Source of the DNA: Enorma massiliensis phI
GTDB taxonomy: Bacteria; Actinomycetota; Coriobacteriia; Coriobacteriales; Coriobacteriaceae
Direction: 5' to 3'
NCBI RefSeq assembly: GCF_000311845.1
Contig: NZ_HE978574.1
Location: 1,339,346-1,403,345 of the forward strand
DNA length: 64,000 nucleotides
Shown here: in pieces, positions 9,116 through 18,375 of the stretch
Numbering within the stretch: position 1 is the stretch's first letter
How the letters are laid out: each line of letters starts with the position of its first letter
Translations under genes and position numbers: made by a program
Notes under the pieces: generated by a model
The model's database searches: none
What the model was told of the DNA's origin: nothing
What the model saw: the letters and a program-made list of their open reading frames with translations, nothing else

Positions 9116-10627
9116 TCAGTCACCTCTTCCAACCAAGGATAAAAACTTTTTTCCGATCAACCGAAGATCTACTCGATAGAAAAGACCCGCTCCGATTAGA
9201 GCAATCGAGGAAGAAATAACAAGCACAATCGCTGCAAGACAAACCCACTCCTCATATCCATCGCATGAGAACCTAGAGCTTATCTCGAGCCCTATACAAG
9301 AGCATGTAAGAATGCCTCCGAAGGTAAAAGCCATATGCCGAAAGAAGTGATTGAGCGGCATTTTGACAATGTTTCGTAAAGCATATAGCCCGAAGTTGAT
9401 TGTTCTGAACAAGGTTGCCACCAACAGCGCCACGGCAACACCCTCCAGCCCAAAAGGACCAGCAAGCAAAAAACTCAAGACCACGCAAAGAATCGCCTCA
9501 ACAAAGGCCCCACCCCTCGTCTGCCTGTAATGGCCCGCAGCCAACACCACCGAGTTGTAAGGCAACCGGAAGCAATAGAGCGCTGTCGCAAGCAGTAGAA
9601 GGAAAGCAAAGAGTGGGCGTATGTAGTTCGCATCGCTCACCTCGCTCGTATAGACCGATACGAACGGAATAACTGTAGATATAGCGGTAGAGAATGCTAC
9701 AATGGCGGTCAAAGAGCTAATCAATTCATAGGCGCGAAAGTTAGCCAATAGCGTCTGCTGCTCATCCATCGCAATCATGTTTCCAAACGCAGCCTCAATG
9801 CCCGATGTGAACGACTGAACGATTTTCTGCAAGCCGTTTGCTATGAGGTTGTATACACTGAACACGGCGACCTCGCTTAACGAGGACAAAAGGCTCAGCG
9901 CAACGGTGGCAACATTCGATCTAAGGTAAAATGCTAAATGATGCCCAAGCCCATCCCAACGATTTGCAAGAGCGTCGTTATTTGGCACCGCATCCTCGAT
10001 AAGTCCATAGCACCGCTTAACATAAGCGCCAAGAATCAATGGCCTAATGATGAAGAAGATTGCGCTGGCAGCTTCAACAACGACAACATTGCATCCACAA
10101 TTGACAAGGATCACGATAGCAATCGCATTGATAATTGAGGTGACAATTTGCAAAACACTTGCAACATAACCTCTTTGGTCAGCCTGAAGAAGTAGCGAGT
10201 AAGTTAGACCGAAAAAATATTGAGCACATGTACCTGCAGCAATCGCTAAAGTCAAACCGAAGGAAACGGCCCATCCTCCGCTATAATCTGTGATGAACGG
10301 AAAGAAAACTGCAACGCACAGCACATACAGAATAAAAACCAGACCGATTTTTCGGAAAAATCTCTCTGTTGCCCTAACAATTGAGCTGATATCCTTGATG
10401 TCCTTATTTGCGAGTGGCTTGTAAAGCGCTGCGCGCGTTACCCCGCCAACGCCCGATTCTAACAAAGTAATGAAGCTCAGGTATTGAGTTATGGTTCCAA
10501 TCGCACCATATGTTTCCGATCCAAAAGCCCCGATTAGAGCTGCAGGAATTACAAATCCAGTCAGAACCGAAGTGAGCTGCTGCGCAAACGAGGCTAGGAT
10601 GCTTAAAATCGCTTTTCTAGTTCTCAT
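9116..10627 (-). CDS. wzx: Wzx-type polysaccharide flippase
   Basis: A 503-aa multi-pass membrane protein (about 12-14 hydrophobic segments) of the MATE-like polysaccharide exporter group. It should flip the undecaprenyl-linked repeat unit across the membrane. The N-terminal pattern, including QQLTSVLTGFVIPAALIGAFG and ESGVGGVTRAALYKPLA, matches oligosaccharide flippases. The frame opens at TTG 10636, but ATG 10627 (MRTRKAILS) gives a natural start and a 9-base gap after the upstream glycosyltransferase gene. Ribosome binding site is weak. Low GC, typical of the strain-variable part of capsule loci. Confidence 0.88.
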   Translation of the reverse strand: MRTRKAILSILASFAQQLTSVLTGFVIPAALIGAFGSETYGAIGTITQYLSFITLLESGVGGVTRAALYKPLANKDIKDISSIVRATERFFRKIGLVFILYVLCVAVFFPFITDYSGGWAVSFGLTLAIAAGTCAQYFFGLTYSLLLQADQRGYVASVLQIVTSIINAIAIVILVNCGCNVVVVEAASAIFFIIRPLILGAYVKRCYGLIEDAVPNNDALANRWDGLGHHLAFYLRSNVATVALSLLSSLSEVAVFSVYNLIANGLQKIVQSFTSGIEAAFGNMIAMDEQQTLLANFRAYELISSLTAIVAFSTAISTVIPFVSVYTSEVSDANYIRPLFAFLLLLATALYCFRLPYNSVVLAAGHYRQTRGGAFVEAILCVVLSFLLAGPFGLEGVAVALLVATLFRTINFGLYALRNIVKMPLNHFFRHMAFTFGGILTCSCIGLEISSRFSCDGYEEWVCLAAIVLVISSSIALIGAGLFYRVDLRLIGKKFLSLVGRGD

Positions 10628-10636
10628 GATAATCAA

Positions 10637-11677
10637 TTAGTCTCTAGAAGATCCGGGAAGCAAGCGATCGAACGCAACAACGCAGAACATAATCAACGAA
10701 AATAATCCACCATGAAGCAGACTCAAGATAATCTTTTCGTTCAATGATGATATATCCGCTCCCGCCTCAGCCCATGCGCTAATGAACAGTTCATCAGACC
10801 TGATTTCGCTGAGCTCTTCCCTGGCTTTTGCAGAAAACCCGTTTACACGAACGATATTCTTTGCGGCAGTGTAAACATTGTGAAGCCATCTTAAATCGAG
10901 AAGTTGCACATAGGAATCTCCCCAGCATTCCGCATGATCCCGTAGATTGATATTAACAATCCGCACTGATTCCAACCAATCGGGGCGCAAGTGGGATGTT
11001 ATACTTTCAGGATTTGCTCGATAATAGTAGAGGGTTTTATCGAGCAGCAAGACAGGCATGTCCTGATCCAAAATATACGTGAGCTGGTATGCATCTTCCC
11101 CGTTCTTATGCCCTCTCATTTTTTCGAAATCGATATCTACTTTGACAGAGGAGGCCGGGAACACCTTGCAGCACATGCTATTGTACAAATTACTTGAGCA
11201 CAGCCTTTGTCTAAGCCAAGATATATCGACGATACCCTCCTCGCTAAAGTCCGGCATAAACGCCTTTTCAAATTTGTCCGAACGAGATGCCTTGAAACAA
11301 ATCACGGCTCGAGGATTGGCGGTCGCCGCCTCATGCAGGCATTCCAAGGCATCACTTCTAAGCATATCGTCAGCATCGACATAGAGGATGTATCTGCCCC
11401 GCGCTTGGCTAACCGCATTGATCCGAGCAAGTAGCTGGCCGCTGTTTTTCTGGCGGCAAATCTTGAGCCGCTCTCCATGTTTACTCTTGTTACCCATTAG
11501 AATGTCATACGTACGGTCAGTCGATCCGTCATCAACCGCAACAATTTCCCACGAGGAACAGGTTTGAGCATAAATGGAACCTAAGCAAGCCTCAAGGTAT
11601 CTTTCCGCGTTGTAGCACGGTATGATGATGGAGAAGAACGGCTTAAGATTGCATGACTCAGTTTTATCAACATTCAT
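10637..11677 (-). CDS. GT2 family glycosyltransferase
   Basis: Cytoplasmic GT-A fold transferase of 346 aa. Visible marks: FSIIIPCYNAERYLEACL at the start of the domain, VDDGSTDRT, and the metal-binding YVDADDML (DxD-like). The C-terminus has a hydrophobic stretch (ILSLLHGGLFSLIMFCVVAF) that may contact the membrane. The frame opens at GTG 11692, but ATG 11677 (MNVDKTES) has GAAGG eight bases upstream and was chosen. It starts just after the wzy stop. Sugar donor and acceptor cannot be told from sequence. Confidence 0.87.
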   Translation of the reverse strand: MNVDKTESCNLKPFFSIIIPCYNAERYLEACLGSIYAQTCSSWEIVAVDDGSTDRTYDILMGNKSKHGERLKICRQKNSGQLLARINAVSQARGRYILYVDADDMLRSDALECLHEAATANPRAVICFKASRSDKFEKAFMPDFSEEGIVDISWLRQRLCSSNLYNSMCCKVFPASSVKVDIDFEKMRGHKNGEDAYQLTYILDQDMPVLLLDKTLYYYRANPESITSHLRPDWLESVRIVNINLRDHAECWGDSYVQLLDLRWLHNVYTAAKNIVRVNGFSAKAREELSEIRSDELFISAWAEAGADISSLNEKIILSLLHGGLFSLIMFCVVAFDRLLPGSSRD

Positions 11678-11681
11678 GGCT

Positions 11682-13004
11682 TCAGCCTTCACTTGCGTTA
11701 TTTATTTCGACGGGCTTCACTTGGGATGCAGCGCCGTCTTCCCTACATCCGCAATTGGTTAATTTATGTATGCCACCAAATATGACAATAAAATAGGGAA
11801 GGATGTAAATGTTCGAACGCTGGTAGATTGAGAGCGCAAGGCATCCGATTAAAATGTATGCCACCTTGTTACCACGAGCAATACTAAGTGCACTAACTAT
11901 AATCGGAAGACAAAGCAACGCCATCCCTACAAGGCCGCCATCAACATACGAAACCTTGATTCCCGCGTTGCCAACTCCTCCTAAGGTCTGAGCTGCTCCA
12001 TCCCCATAACCAAACAAGATATTAATTCCCGTTATGCTAAGCATAATGGAATCTAGCGCGCTTGTTGTCCTGTTATCTAAACCTCCCTCTCCAATTAACC
12101 CAACACGAGCCAGTAGAGAGCCGATTAGCTCTGAGCCAGTTTCTGTATTCGAGAAACAAAACAGAATTAAGCAAAGCACTACTAGAACAAAACCAGCCCT
12201 TTTCCCGTTTTTTGCAACGCTGATCAGCAAGCCTATCGAAAACAGAAGCACAAAGGCCATCGACAGCGTCATGATTCCTGCAATTGCCATTATTAGATTG
12301 CCCGGTTTTCTAACGTCGAAATCTTCGGCAATCAAGATCAGGGCGAGAATCGTCCCGAAATAACCAGGCTCGTTAAAAATACCGCAAAGTCGAACCGTGC
12401 CGCTATATGCCGTTAACAGCAGATAGCCAAAACCGTAGTCAACAAAACGACTGCCTTGCTCAGACAGGTAATAATAATCGACGACATTGTAACTAACTGG
12501 CAAGCTCATGACGTAACTTAGATACGCAACGATGCCAAGAGCTGAAACCACCACAAGAACTCTGCGATACCACGTAAAGCATCGCGCCTGCACGCCAGCG
12601 CTGAGCATAGAAAACAGCGTGAGTTCAAATGGAATCAGGATGCCACCTATCTTAATGCCTGAATAGGAGTTAATCGTGGAATAGAGCCAAAAAGCAATTG
12701 GCGCGAACGTAAGCAGCCAAACTTTTGAATCTCGGTCAAAGAAGATGATCAAAGCTACCACGATAAGAACGGCATAAGATGTGTACAGTAGCGGTGCGGC
12801 AAGAGGCGCCGCGGACAAACTGGCACCGCCATCACTAATCGCCCAGCCTTGGACAAACGCTAGCAAAACGAAGGCGCCTGCCAACAAAGCATCTTTCTTA
12901 CGAGAACGCGAAAGAGAAGTTTCTAAAATGCCCTTCCTAACGCTTTTTTCTCTTCTTATCGCGTACAAGGTTGTTCCGCGCATTACATCCCCGTTTTCAT
13001 TCAT
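11682..13004 (-). CDS. wzy: Wzy-like polysaccharide polymerase
   Basis: Multi-pass membrane protein of about 440 aa with ten or more hydrophobic segments and a long external loop after SYVMSLPVSYNVVDYYYL; the phrase RLCGIFNEPGYFG is characteristic of O-antigen polymerase/ligase-type proteins. It should join repeat units outside the membrane. Three starts are possible: GTG 13022, ATG 13004 (its ATGA overlaps the stop of the upstream glycosyltransferase) and ATG 12983 (preceded by GGGGA). 13004 is given; 12983 is equally plausible. Sequence is low in GC and of the type that varies between strains. Confidence 0.83.
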   Translation of the reverse strand: MNENGDVMRGTTLYAIRREKSVRKGILETSLSRSRKKDALLAGAFVLLAFVQGWAISDGGASLSAAPLAAPLLYTSYAVLIVVALIIFFDRDSKVWLLTFAPIAFWLYSTINSYSGIKIGGILIPFELTLFSMLSAGVQARCFTWYRRVLVVVSALGIVAYLSYVMSLPVSYNVVDYYYLSEQGSRFVDYGFGYLLLTAYSGTVRLCGIFNEPGYFGTILALILIAEDFDVRKPGNLIMAIAGIMTLSMAFVLLFSIGLLISVAKNGKRAGFVLVVLCLILFCFSNTETGSELIGSLLARVGLIGEGGLDNRTTSALDSIMLSITGINILFGYGDGAAQTLGGVGNAGIKVSYVDGGLVGMALLCLPIIVSALSIARGNKVAYILIGCLALSIYQRSNIYILPYFIVIFGGIHKLTNCGCREDGAASQVKPVEINNASEG

Positions 13005-14053
13005 TGAATCAGAGACAGCCACTGCTGTGCGATCTTATCTTCATCACAAACAGATGCGATTTCCCTGCCTCGTTCAGACAGAGTTCTTGCCAATTCTGGA
13101 TTATCGGCAATTTGTGCCATGGCCCGGGCGAGAGCCGACACGCTGCCTCGAGGAACTAGCAGGCCGCGCCTACCACCATCAGTTAAAAGTCGCGCACCTC
13201 CCCCAAGACAATCCGTCGCTATGCACGGAATACCCATCGACATAGACTCCATAAGTGAGTTCTGAAGGCCCTCGTATTCAGATGAACTTACAAACATTCC
13301 GGCATCGCGGACCATCTCGTGAACATTTTGAGAGAAAGGGATAACATCGGCACTTGAATCAATGCCTAGCGACGAGATAAGCTTCTCTAGTTTATCCCCC
13401 TGACTACCCCTGCCGATAATTTGTAAAGACCAATCGGGGTGTGTCTCGTGAAACGAAACAAATGCTTCAACAAGCAGGTCTAATCGTTTTTGAGGCTCAA
13501 GGCGCGCAAAGGTAACAACACGTCTCTTGCGCGCAGCGGTATAACATGTCAGCCCGGAAAGGACGGGATTCAAGATAACAGTACCTTTTGCCTGCACCAA
13601 GCTGCTATAGCAGCGCATTGCCTCTTCCGTTTGGAAAACGACCTTATCCGCCCTTCGATAAGCGATTTCAAGAGAACGCTTAAGTCGAGGCGAATACGCA
13701 TCAGGATAGTTTCTCTCGGAGAGAATGATTTCTTCTATAGGCTTCGCAAATAAATATCTAAGCCGACGGCATACTGCACCTAGAGCGAAAATATAGTTCG
13801 GACGTATTTCTAGAACCAACTTATTGAGACTAACTATCTGTTTGACAATTCTCAGGAAGCGATTCTTCGAATAGGCGCATCTCCAACGGATGATTCGGTC
13901 GTCTACAGAATAATCATCCGGCAATGGATCAATGCAGCAAAGGTGAACTTCAACCCCGTTGCGAGCGAAATAATTTGCGAGCAGTGAAGTTACTCTTTCC
14001 GCACCACCTGAGCCGAGGTATCTAACGACCATCAGCACTCTCATGTGTTCCAT
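13001..14053 (-). CDS. GT4 family glycosyltransferase
   Basis: GT-B fold retaining transferase of about 350 aa. N-terminal GSGGAERVTSLLANYFA is the acceptor-side glycine loop; the donor-binding half has VTFARLEPQKRLDLLVEAF and the C-terminal SSSEYEGLQNSLMESMSMGIPCIATDCLGG with the ExxxxxxxE signature. A similar layout is seen in GalNAc/Glc transferases, but donor specificity is not inferable. ATG 14053 (MEHMRVLMVV) was preferred to TTG 14071; neither has a strong ribosome binding site. Overlaps wzy by 4 bases. Confidence 0.87.
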   Translation of the reverse strand: MEHMRVLMVVRYLGSGGAERVTSLLANYFARNGVEVHLCCIDPLPDDYSVDDRIIRWRCAYSKNRFLRIVKQIVSLNKLVLEIRPNYIFALGAVCRRLRYLFAKPIEEIILSERNYPDAYSPRLKRSLEIAYRRADKVVFQTEEAMRCYSSLVQAKGTVILNPVLSGLTCYTAARKRRVVTFARLEPQKRLDLLVEAFVSFHETHPDWSLQIIGRGSQGDKLEKLISSLGIDSSADVIPFSQNVHEMVRDAGMFVSSSEYEGLQNSLMESMSMGIPCIATDCLGGGARLLTDGGRRGLLVPRGSVSALARAMAQIADNPELARTLSERGREIASVCDEDKIAQQWLSLIQ

Positions 14054-14095
14054 ATTTACCAAAGTCCACAATCTTATTATGCAAAAGCAAAAGTA

Positions 14096-14533
14096 CTAGT
14101 CAGAAATACTAGAATGGATGCACCGAGCAGGAACGCCAGCCCATACGGAGTTATCAGGCGCATTTGAAAGCATCACTGCATTTGCACCAATGACAACATT
14201 ATTGCCAATCGTAATGGGCCCTAAGATTTTTGATCCAGCGCACAGTTCGCAGTTATCGCCAATTTTGGGTACTTCGTAATGACCGCTTCTTCCTCCAACG
14301 GTCACACCCTGAGCAATTATACAGTTCTTACCAATCGAAGCTCGTTTATGAATGACTACTCCGATGCCCTTATATCCGAAAACGCTCCCCTCCCCGATCT
14401 CGCAAGATGCTGGAATGAATGAGTTATGTGCTTGATAGATACGCAACTCATAAAGGCGAGCAAGAAGCTTGAACCCATGTCTATATAGCCAGTTTGCGCG
14501 ACGATACTTGTTGATGGCGTTAAATGATTTCAT
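14096..14533 (-). CDS. serine-acetyltransferase-like hexapeptide transferase (second)
   Basis: A 145-aa beta-helix acyltransferase of the serine O-acetyltransferase-like group (hexapeptide repeats HKRASIGKNCIIAQGVTVGG and SKILGPITIGNNVVIGANAV, ending in GVPARCIH). Likely O-acetylation of the polysaccharide. ATG 14533 has AGGGG about six bases upstream; the frame itself opens at TTG 14539. It is followed by the GT4 gene and preceded closely by the UDP-ManNAc dehydrogenase gene, which ends 10 bases before it. Confidence 0.78.
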   Translation of the reverse strand: MKSFNAINKYRRANWLYRHGFKLLARLYELRIYQAHNSFIPASCEIGEGSVFGYKGIGVVIHKRASIGKNCIIAQGVTVGGRSGHYEVPKIGDNCELCAGSKILGPITIGNNVVIGANAVMLSNAPDNSVWAGVPARCIHSSISD

Positions 14534-14542
14534 TAGCAACCC

Positions 14543-15760
14543 CTACAGTTTGTACACGTTCGCGCCGTCGCCCATGACGTTGCGAGGGTCGATCAGGATG
14601 CGGTCGCCGAAGAGCTCCGGCCTGCCCTTGATCTCGGAGTGGCCGACCATGACGATGACCATCTCCAGCCCGTCCAGGAACTCGCTCATTGAGTGCACCT
14701 GGTTGGGGACGACGTCCGCCTCCACCCAGGGGTCGTACACCCTCATGGGCGCGCCGCAGAGGTGCTCGGCCTGCGCCCCCAGGAGCTGGAGCGTCGGGGA
14801 CTCGCGCACATCGTCTACGTCCTCCTTGTAGGCGAGGCCGTAGACGCCGACGCGGGACGGGTCGGCGATCCCGCGCTCCGCCATGGCCTCGTGGGCGCGG
14901 CGCAGCACGTACTCGGGCATGGAGAAGTTGGTCTGGAGCGCCAGCCTGATGAAGTTCGCGGTCTCGGGGTAGTCGCCCACGAGGAACCAGGGGTCCACCG
15001 GGATGCAGTGGCCGCCAACGCCGGGCCCCGGCTGCAGGATGTTGACCCTGGGGTGCTTGTTGGCGATGCGGATGACCTCGTAGACGTCCATGCCGCCGAC
15101 GCGGCAGACCTTGGCGAGCTCGTTGGCGAAGGCGATGTTCACGGCGCGGAAGGTGTTCTCCACGACCTTGGTCATCTCGGCGGTGCGGATGTCGGTGATG
15201 GCGATCTCGCCCCGGCAGAAGGATGCGTAGAGGTCGGCGACGCGCTCCCCCACCTCGGGGTCGTCCGCGCCTATCGTGCGGTTGTTGTGCACGAGCTCGT
15301 GGACCATGTTCCCCGGGATGATGCGCTCCGGGGCGTGCACGAGGGAGACGTCCTGCCGCCCCGCTTCGGTCAGCAGAGGCCGTACGAAGCGGTCGATCGT
15401 GTTCGGGGAGACGGTGGACTCGATGACGAGCACGGCGCCCTGGGGGGCGACCCCCAGGACAGTCCTGCACGCGGACACGACGTAGCTGGGGTCGATCTTC
15501 TTGTCCACCTTGTCGTAGGGGGTGGGGACGGACACGATGTAGGTGCCGCACACCTGGTACTCGGTGGTGAAGCGGATGCCCGCCGCGGCGGCCTCGGCGA
15601 ACAGCTCGTCGAGCCCCTCCTCCTTGAAGGTGGTGTGCCCGGCGTTGAGGGTGGCGACCAGGCTGGCGTTGTAGTCCGTGCCCACGACCTCCACGCCGTG
15701 CGAGGCCATCATGAGGGCGGTGGGCAGGCCGATGTAGCCGAGTCCGATGACGTTAATCAT
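14543..15760 (-). CDS. wecC: UDP-N-acetyl-D-mannosamine dehydrogenase
   Basis: Oxidises UDP-ManNAc to UDP-ManNAcA with NAD. 405 aa: Rossmann motif IGLGYIGLPTALMMA, VSVPTPYD, ESTVSPNT, APERIIPGN, and the catalytic cysteine in PGVGGHCIPVDPWFL (Cys 252). The IPGNM/HERIIPG-type block separates WecC from UDP-glucose dehydrogenases. Its partner epimerase WecB is encoded about 10 kb further on in the same locus. ATG 15760 has GAAGGA upstream. The gene is markedly GC-rich between low-GC glycosyltransferase genes, giving the locus a mosaic look. A UDP-GlcNAc 6-dehydrogenase is the main alternative. Confidence 0.88.
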   Translation of the reverse strand: MINVIGLGYIGLPTALMMASHGVEVVGTDYNASLVATLNAGHTTFKEEGLDELFAEAAAAGIRFTTEYQVCGTYIVSVPTPYDKVDKKIDPSYVVSACRTVLGVAPQGAVLVIESTVSPNTIDRFVRPLLTEAGRQDVSLVHAPERIIPGNMVHELVHNNRTIGADDPEVGERVADLYASFCRGEIAITDIRTAEMTKVVENTFRAVNIAFANELAKVCRVGGMDVYEVIRIANKHPRVNILQPGPGVGGHCIPVDPWFLVGDYPETANFIRLALQTNFSMPEYVLRRAHEAMAERGIADPSRVGVYGLAYKEDVDDVRESPTLQLLGAQAEHLCGAPMRVYDPWVEADVVPNQVHSMSEFLDGLEMVIVMVGHSEIKGRPELFGDRILIDPRNVMGDGANVYKL

Positions 15761-15781
15761 TTTCTGTCCTTCCGTTCTAGC

Positions 15782-16780
15782 TTAGTGGTTTAGGCATTCA
15801 GCAATTTCTTCGCCGTATCGCTCGATATAAAACCGCTCGGCAGATTCATGGGCTTTGATCTTCATTCGATCGAGAAGCTCAGGATTATTTGCAAGTTTCA
15901 GCAAAGCACCGGACAGCCTTTCGGCGTTGACTTCGCTCAATAGAACACCGTCGACTCCGTCCTCTATCAGGCTCCTCGTATTCTCGGTCGCGGAGGCAAT
16001 GGTTGGGATTGCCGCGATTTTTGATTCGGGAATAACTCCCGGAATGCCTTCATTGAAATATCGGGTAGGGAGAAGGTGAACGTCATATTTGTTTAGCTCG
16101 CTGTATGCATCCGAAATAACCGAATCGAACACTCCGTGGTAAAAGACATTAGCACACTTCGCAACAGCTTGGTCAAACTCAAATCGAAATTCGCCTTCAA
16201 TTTGACCGTAAAAATGGAACTCGATTTCAGGCAGGCGTGTGGCAGCCGCCAGCACTACATCCGCCCCTTTGTCTATAGATATTTTTGAGAAAAAGACTGC
16301 CTTTATTTTGTTCGCCACCGTATTGCTTACCGTGCAGGAAACATCTGGCCTTCTTCTACAGTTCGGATACAAAGAGACGGCATTGGCACCCGCTGATTCG
16401 AGTTGCCGCTTCATCTCCTCTGTTTCAACGTAAATGCGTCTAAAGGCATTTATCACCGAAATTGACTTCTGATCGATCTCGATACGACCACCCATCACAA
16501 CGAGAATCGATCTACGGGCTTTCTTTCGATTCAAATAATACAGGATTCTTGAAACCCGTCTTCTCCAAGAGGAGCTTAACCCGATGATTACCGACCCCTT
16601 CCTTCCAAGCATGGCCCCCAAAAGTCGAACCAGGGCAGTCGGATGCAAATGCTTAGCATCCATCACATCGAGTCGCTCAATATCAAGATACTTTTGAAGC
16701 TCCTCATAAAGAAGAGCATTTTTAACCGTCACTCCTCCAAATGGAGGAGGGAAGCTGCCTATGTACACAGATTCGATCAA
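15782..16780 (-). CDS. GT4-like glycosyltransferase
   Basis: About 332 aa. N-terminal YIGSFPPPFGGVTVKNALLY is a GT-B type glycine loop, and the C-terminal half has FFSKISIDKGADVVLAA, LLPTRYFNEGIPGVIPESKIAAIP and LIEDGVDGVLL, in the order of GT4 transferases. It starts at TTG 16780 with GAGGGA six bases upstream, and this TTGA overlaps the stop of the heparinase-like gene by 4 bases, which points to coupled translation. Low GC. Donor unknown. Confidence 0.78.
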   Translation of the reverse strand: MIESVYIGSFPPPFGGVTVKNALLYEELQKYLDIERLDVMDAKHLHPTALVRLLGAMLGRKGSVIIGLSSSWRRRVSRILYYLNRKKARRSILVVMGGRIEIDQKSISVINAFRRIYVETEEMKRQLESAGANAVSLYPNCRRRPDVSCTVSNTVANKIKAVFFSKISIDKGADVVLAAATRLPEIEFHFYGQIEGEFRFEFDQAVAKCANVFYHGVFDSVISDAYSELNKYDVHLLPTRYFNEGIPGVIPESKIAAIPTIASATENTRSLIEDGVDGVLLSEVNAERLSGALLKLANNPELLDRMKIKAHESAERFYIERYGEEIAECLNH

Positions 16781-18375
16781 CTCGGATCCCTCACTTTAAG
16801 AATGGCTTCGAGATGTCCTCTTCCAACCCACGCATCCGAGAGGCGCGGTTCAATCACACCAAACACAGGGGAATAAAATGCTTCCCTCTGGACTCTCTCT
16901 CCCACCAAAACGGTAAGATGGACATGTGATGTGCTTCTAGCCATCAACGTAGCACGCAAGAACGCATGAGGATGTCCCGGCGAGTCGTCGATGATCCTCA
17001 CGCTGGCATCAGAAATGGTCAGAGTCCGGACGATTTGCATACCGCTTGCCAGTGTCAAACATGCACAAATAGAATGATTAGAACACTCAACGAGCTCAAC
17101 GCATCTATACCCTCTGCCTACCCTATGCTCTCCCCAACACTCCAGCTGCTCCTCGCCGTCCACCATGCAGGTGTTGTGCGCGGCCGTCGAACGGAAGTAA
17201 GAGCGCAAATCGCTCTGATAGGCGTAGGTGCCGGAGTTTACGAAAATGGGTTTGCCTCTATACGAGAGCTCGAAAGAAAGACAGTCACAGTGGGCGTGAC
17301 CGAGCATGTACGAGGGGCCGGCCTCCCCTGCATCAAACATCACCGCTACATCACCGTTGTATAGCTTGTAGTAGCCAGCATTGGGAAACTCTGTCTTAGA
17401 ATCATCGACATCCATGTCAAGCAGACGCGCACACGAGGCAGCCAACGGGCCACATCCCTTCGCCACACCGTCAGCAGCATCGTTGAAAAACGGAGTCTTG
17501 CCCATACCTCGCTCAAGCGAAGCCATGGCGTCAAGCATACTCTTTGCCTTTGGCATAAAATTACTCGGAAGCTCAAAGCCCAGCTGATCTGAAGCAACGT
17601 AAACACGCAGCATTCCCTCGAGCACAAGTTTGTGGTACATGAGGCTGCGCTCGAAATGAACGCCGTCTGGCAAAATCTGCTCATCGAGCTGACCCGCTAA
17701 GAGACGCATCACCTTAACATGGACACCGTGTTCCCCGAACGCGGCGGACATGATTGCAAGCGTTTTCAAGTTCTCCCACCAGTGGTTTGCTCTGAGATGC
17801 GTCTCCTGGTTGGCAAGTAGATGGCGATACTGACGGTACATGCTCTCACGCATGATGGCGAAGATCTCAGCATCGTTCTGAATCTCTCCGCTAAACAGGT
17901 CGATGGCAACTAACCAGTTGACAAGCCTAAGCGAAATCGTATATGGATGCCACGCGTCTCCCTCGGGGTACGAGCAGGAACCAATCCACGAGGACGCCAA
18001 ACGCTTAAAGCAGTCAAGGTAGCGCTCATCGCCGGTTTCGCGCCAGAATGCAGCGAGCGCGACGCCCCACTCGAAGTAATGAAGGTTGAAATTCCAAAGG
18101 TGAGACGCTTCGGGGACGCTCCAAGTTTCGAGATTTACCTTGCACCGATCGTTAATGAGCAGGAACTTACCGTCAAGTAGTGCATCAGCATCGAAACGCG
18201 CGAGGTAGCTCGAGTCAAGGTCAAGCTCGCGAATGGCCATGCGCGGCATGCAGAGGTTATGGTCACCTGCAAACGTACGCTCCGGCAACCTTCGCTGGCC
18301 GCGAAGACGCGAGATGACCATGCCTGATCGCATGCGTCGTATCGTCCTGAAGTAGAGGGGGACCCTGCTAAGCAT
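16777..18375 (-). CDS. heparinase II/III-like protein in polysaccharide operon
   Basis: A 532-aa protein with an alpha-helical toroid N-terminal part (LWNFNLHYFEWGVALAAFW, YTISLRLVNWLVAIDLF, HLRANHWWENLKTLAIM) and a heparinase II/III C-terminal part (MLGHAHCDCLSFELSYRG, VNSGTYAY, RSTAAHNTCMVDGEEQLE). No signal peptide is visible. Such proteins recur inside capsule loci; a lyase acting on uronic-acid polymer is the family expectation, which fits the uronate-forming genes here, but a role in synthesis or editing is unproven. ATG 18375 (MLSRVPLYF) was chosen; it overlaps the upstream gene by 8 bases. Confidence 0.8.
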   Translation of the reverse strand: MLSRVPLYFRTIRRMRSGMVISRLRGQRRLPERTFAGDHNLCMPRMAIRELDLDSSYLARFDADALLDGKFLLINDRCKVNLETWSVPEASHLWNFNLHYFEWGVALAAFWRETGDERYLDCFKRLASSWIGSCSYPEGDAWHPYTISLRLVNWLVAIDLFSGEIQNDAEIFAIMRESMYRQYRHLLANQETHLRANHWWENLKTLAIMSAAFGEHGVHVKVMRLLAGQLDEQILPDGVHFERSLMYHKLVLEGMLRVYVASDQLGFELPSNFMPKAKSMLDAMASLERGMGKTPFFNDAADGVAKGCGPLAASCARLLDMDVDDSKTEFPNAGYYKLYNGDVAVMFDAGEAGPSYMLGHAHCDCLSFELSYRGKPIFVNSGTYAYQSDLRSYFRSTAAHNTCMVDGEEQLECWGEHRVGRGYRCVELVECSNHSICACLTLASGMQIVRTLTISDASVRIIDDSPGHPHAFLRATLMARSTSHVHLTVLVGERVQREAFYSPVFGVIEPRLSDAWVGRGHLEAILKVRDPS

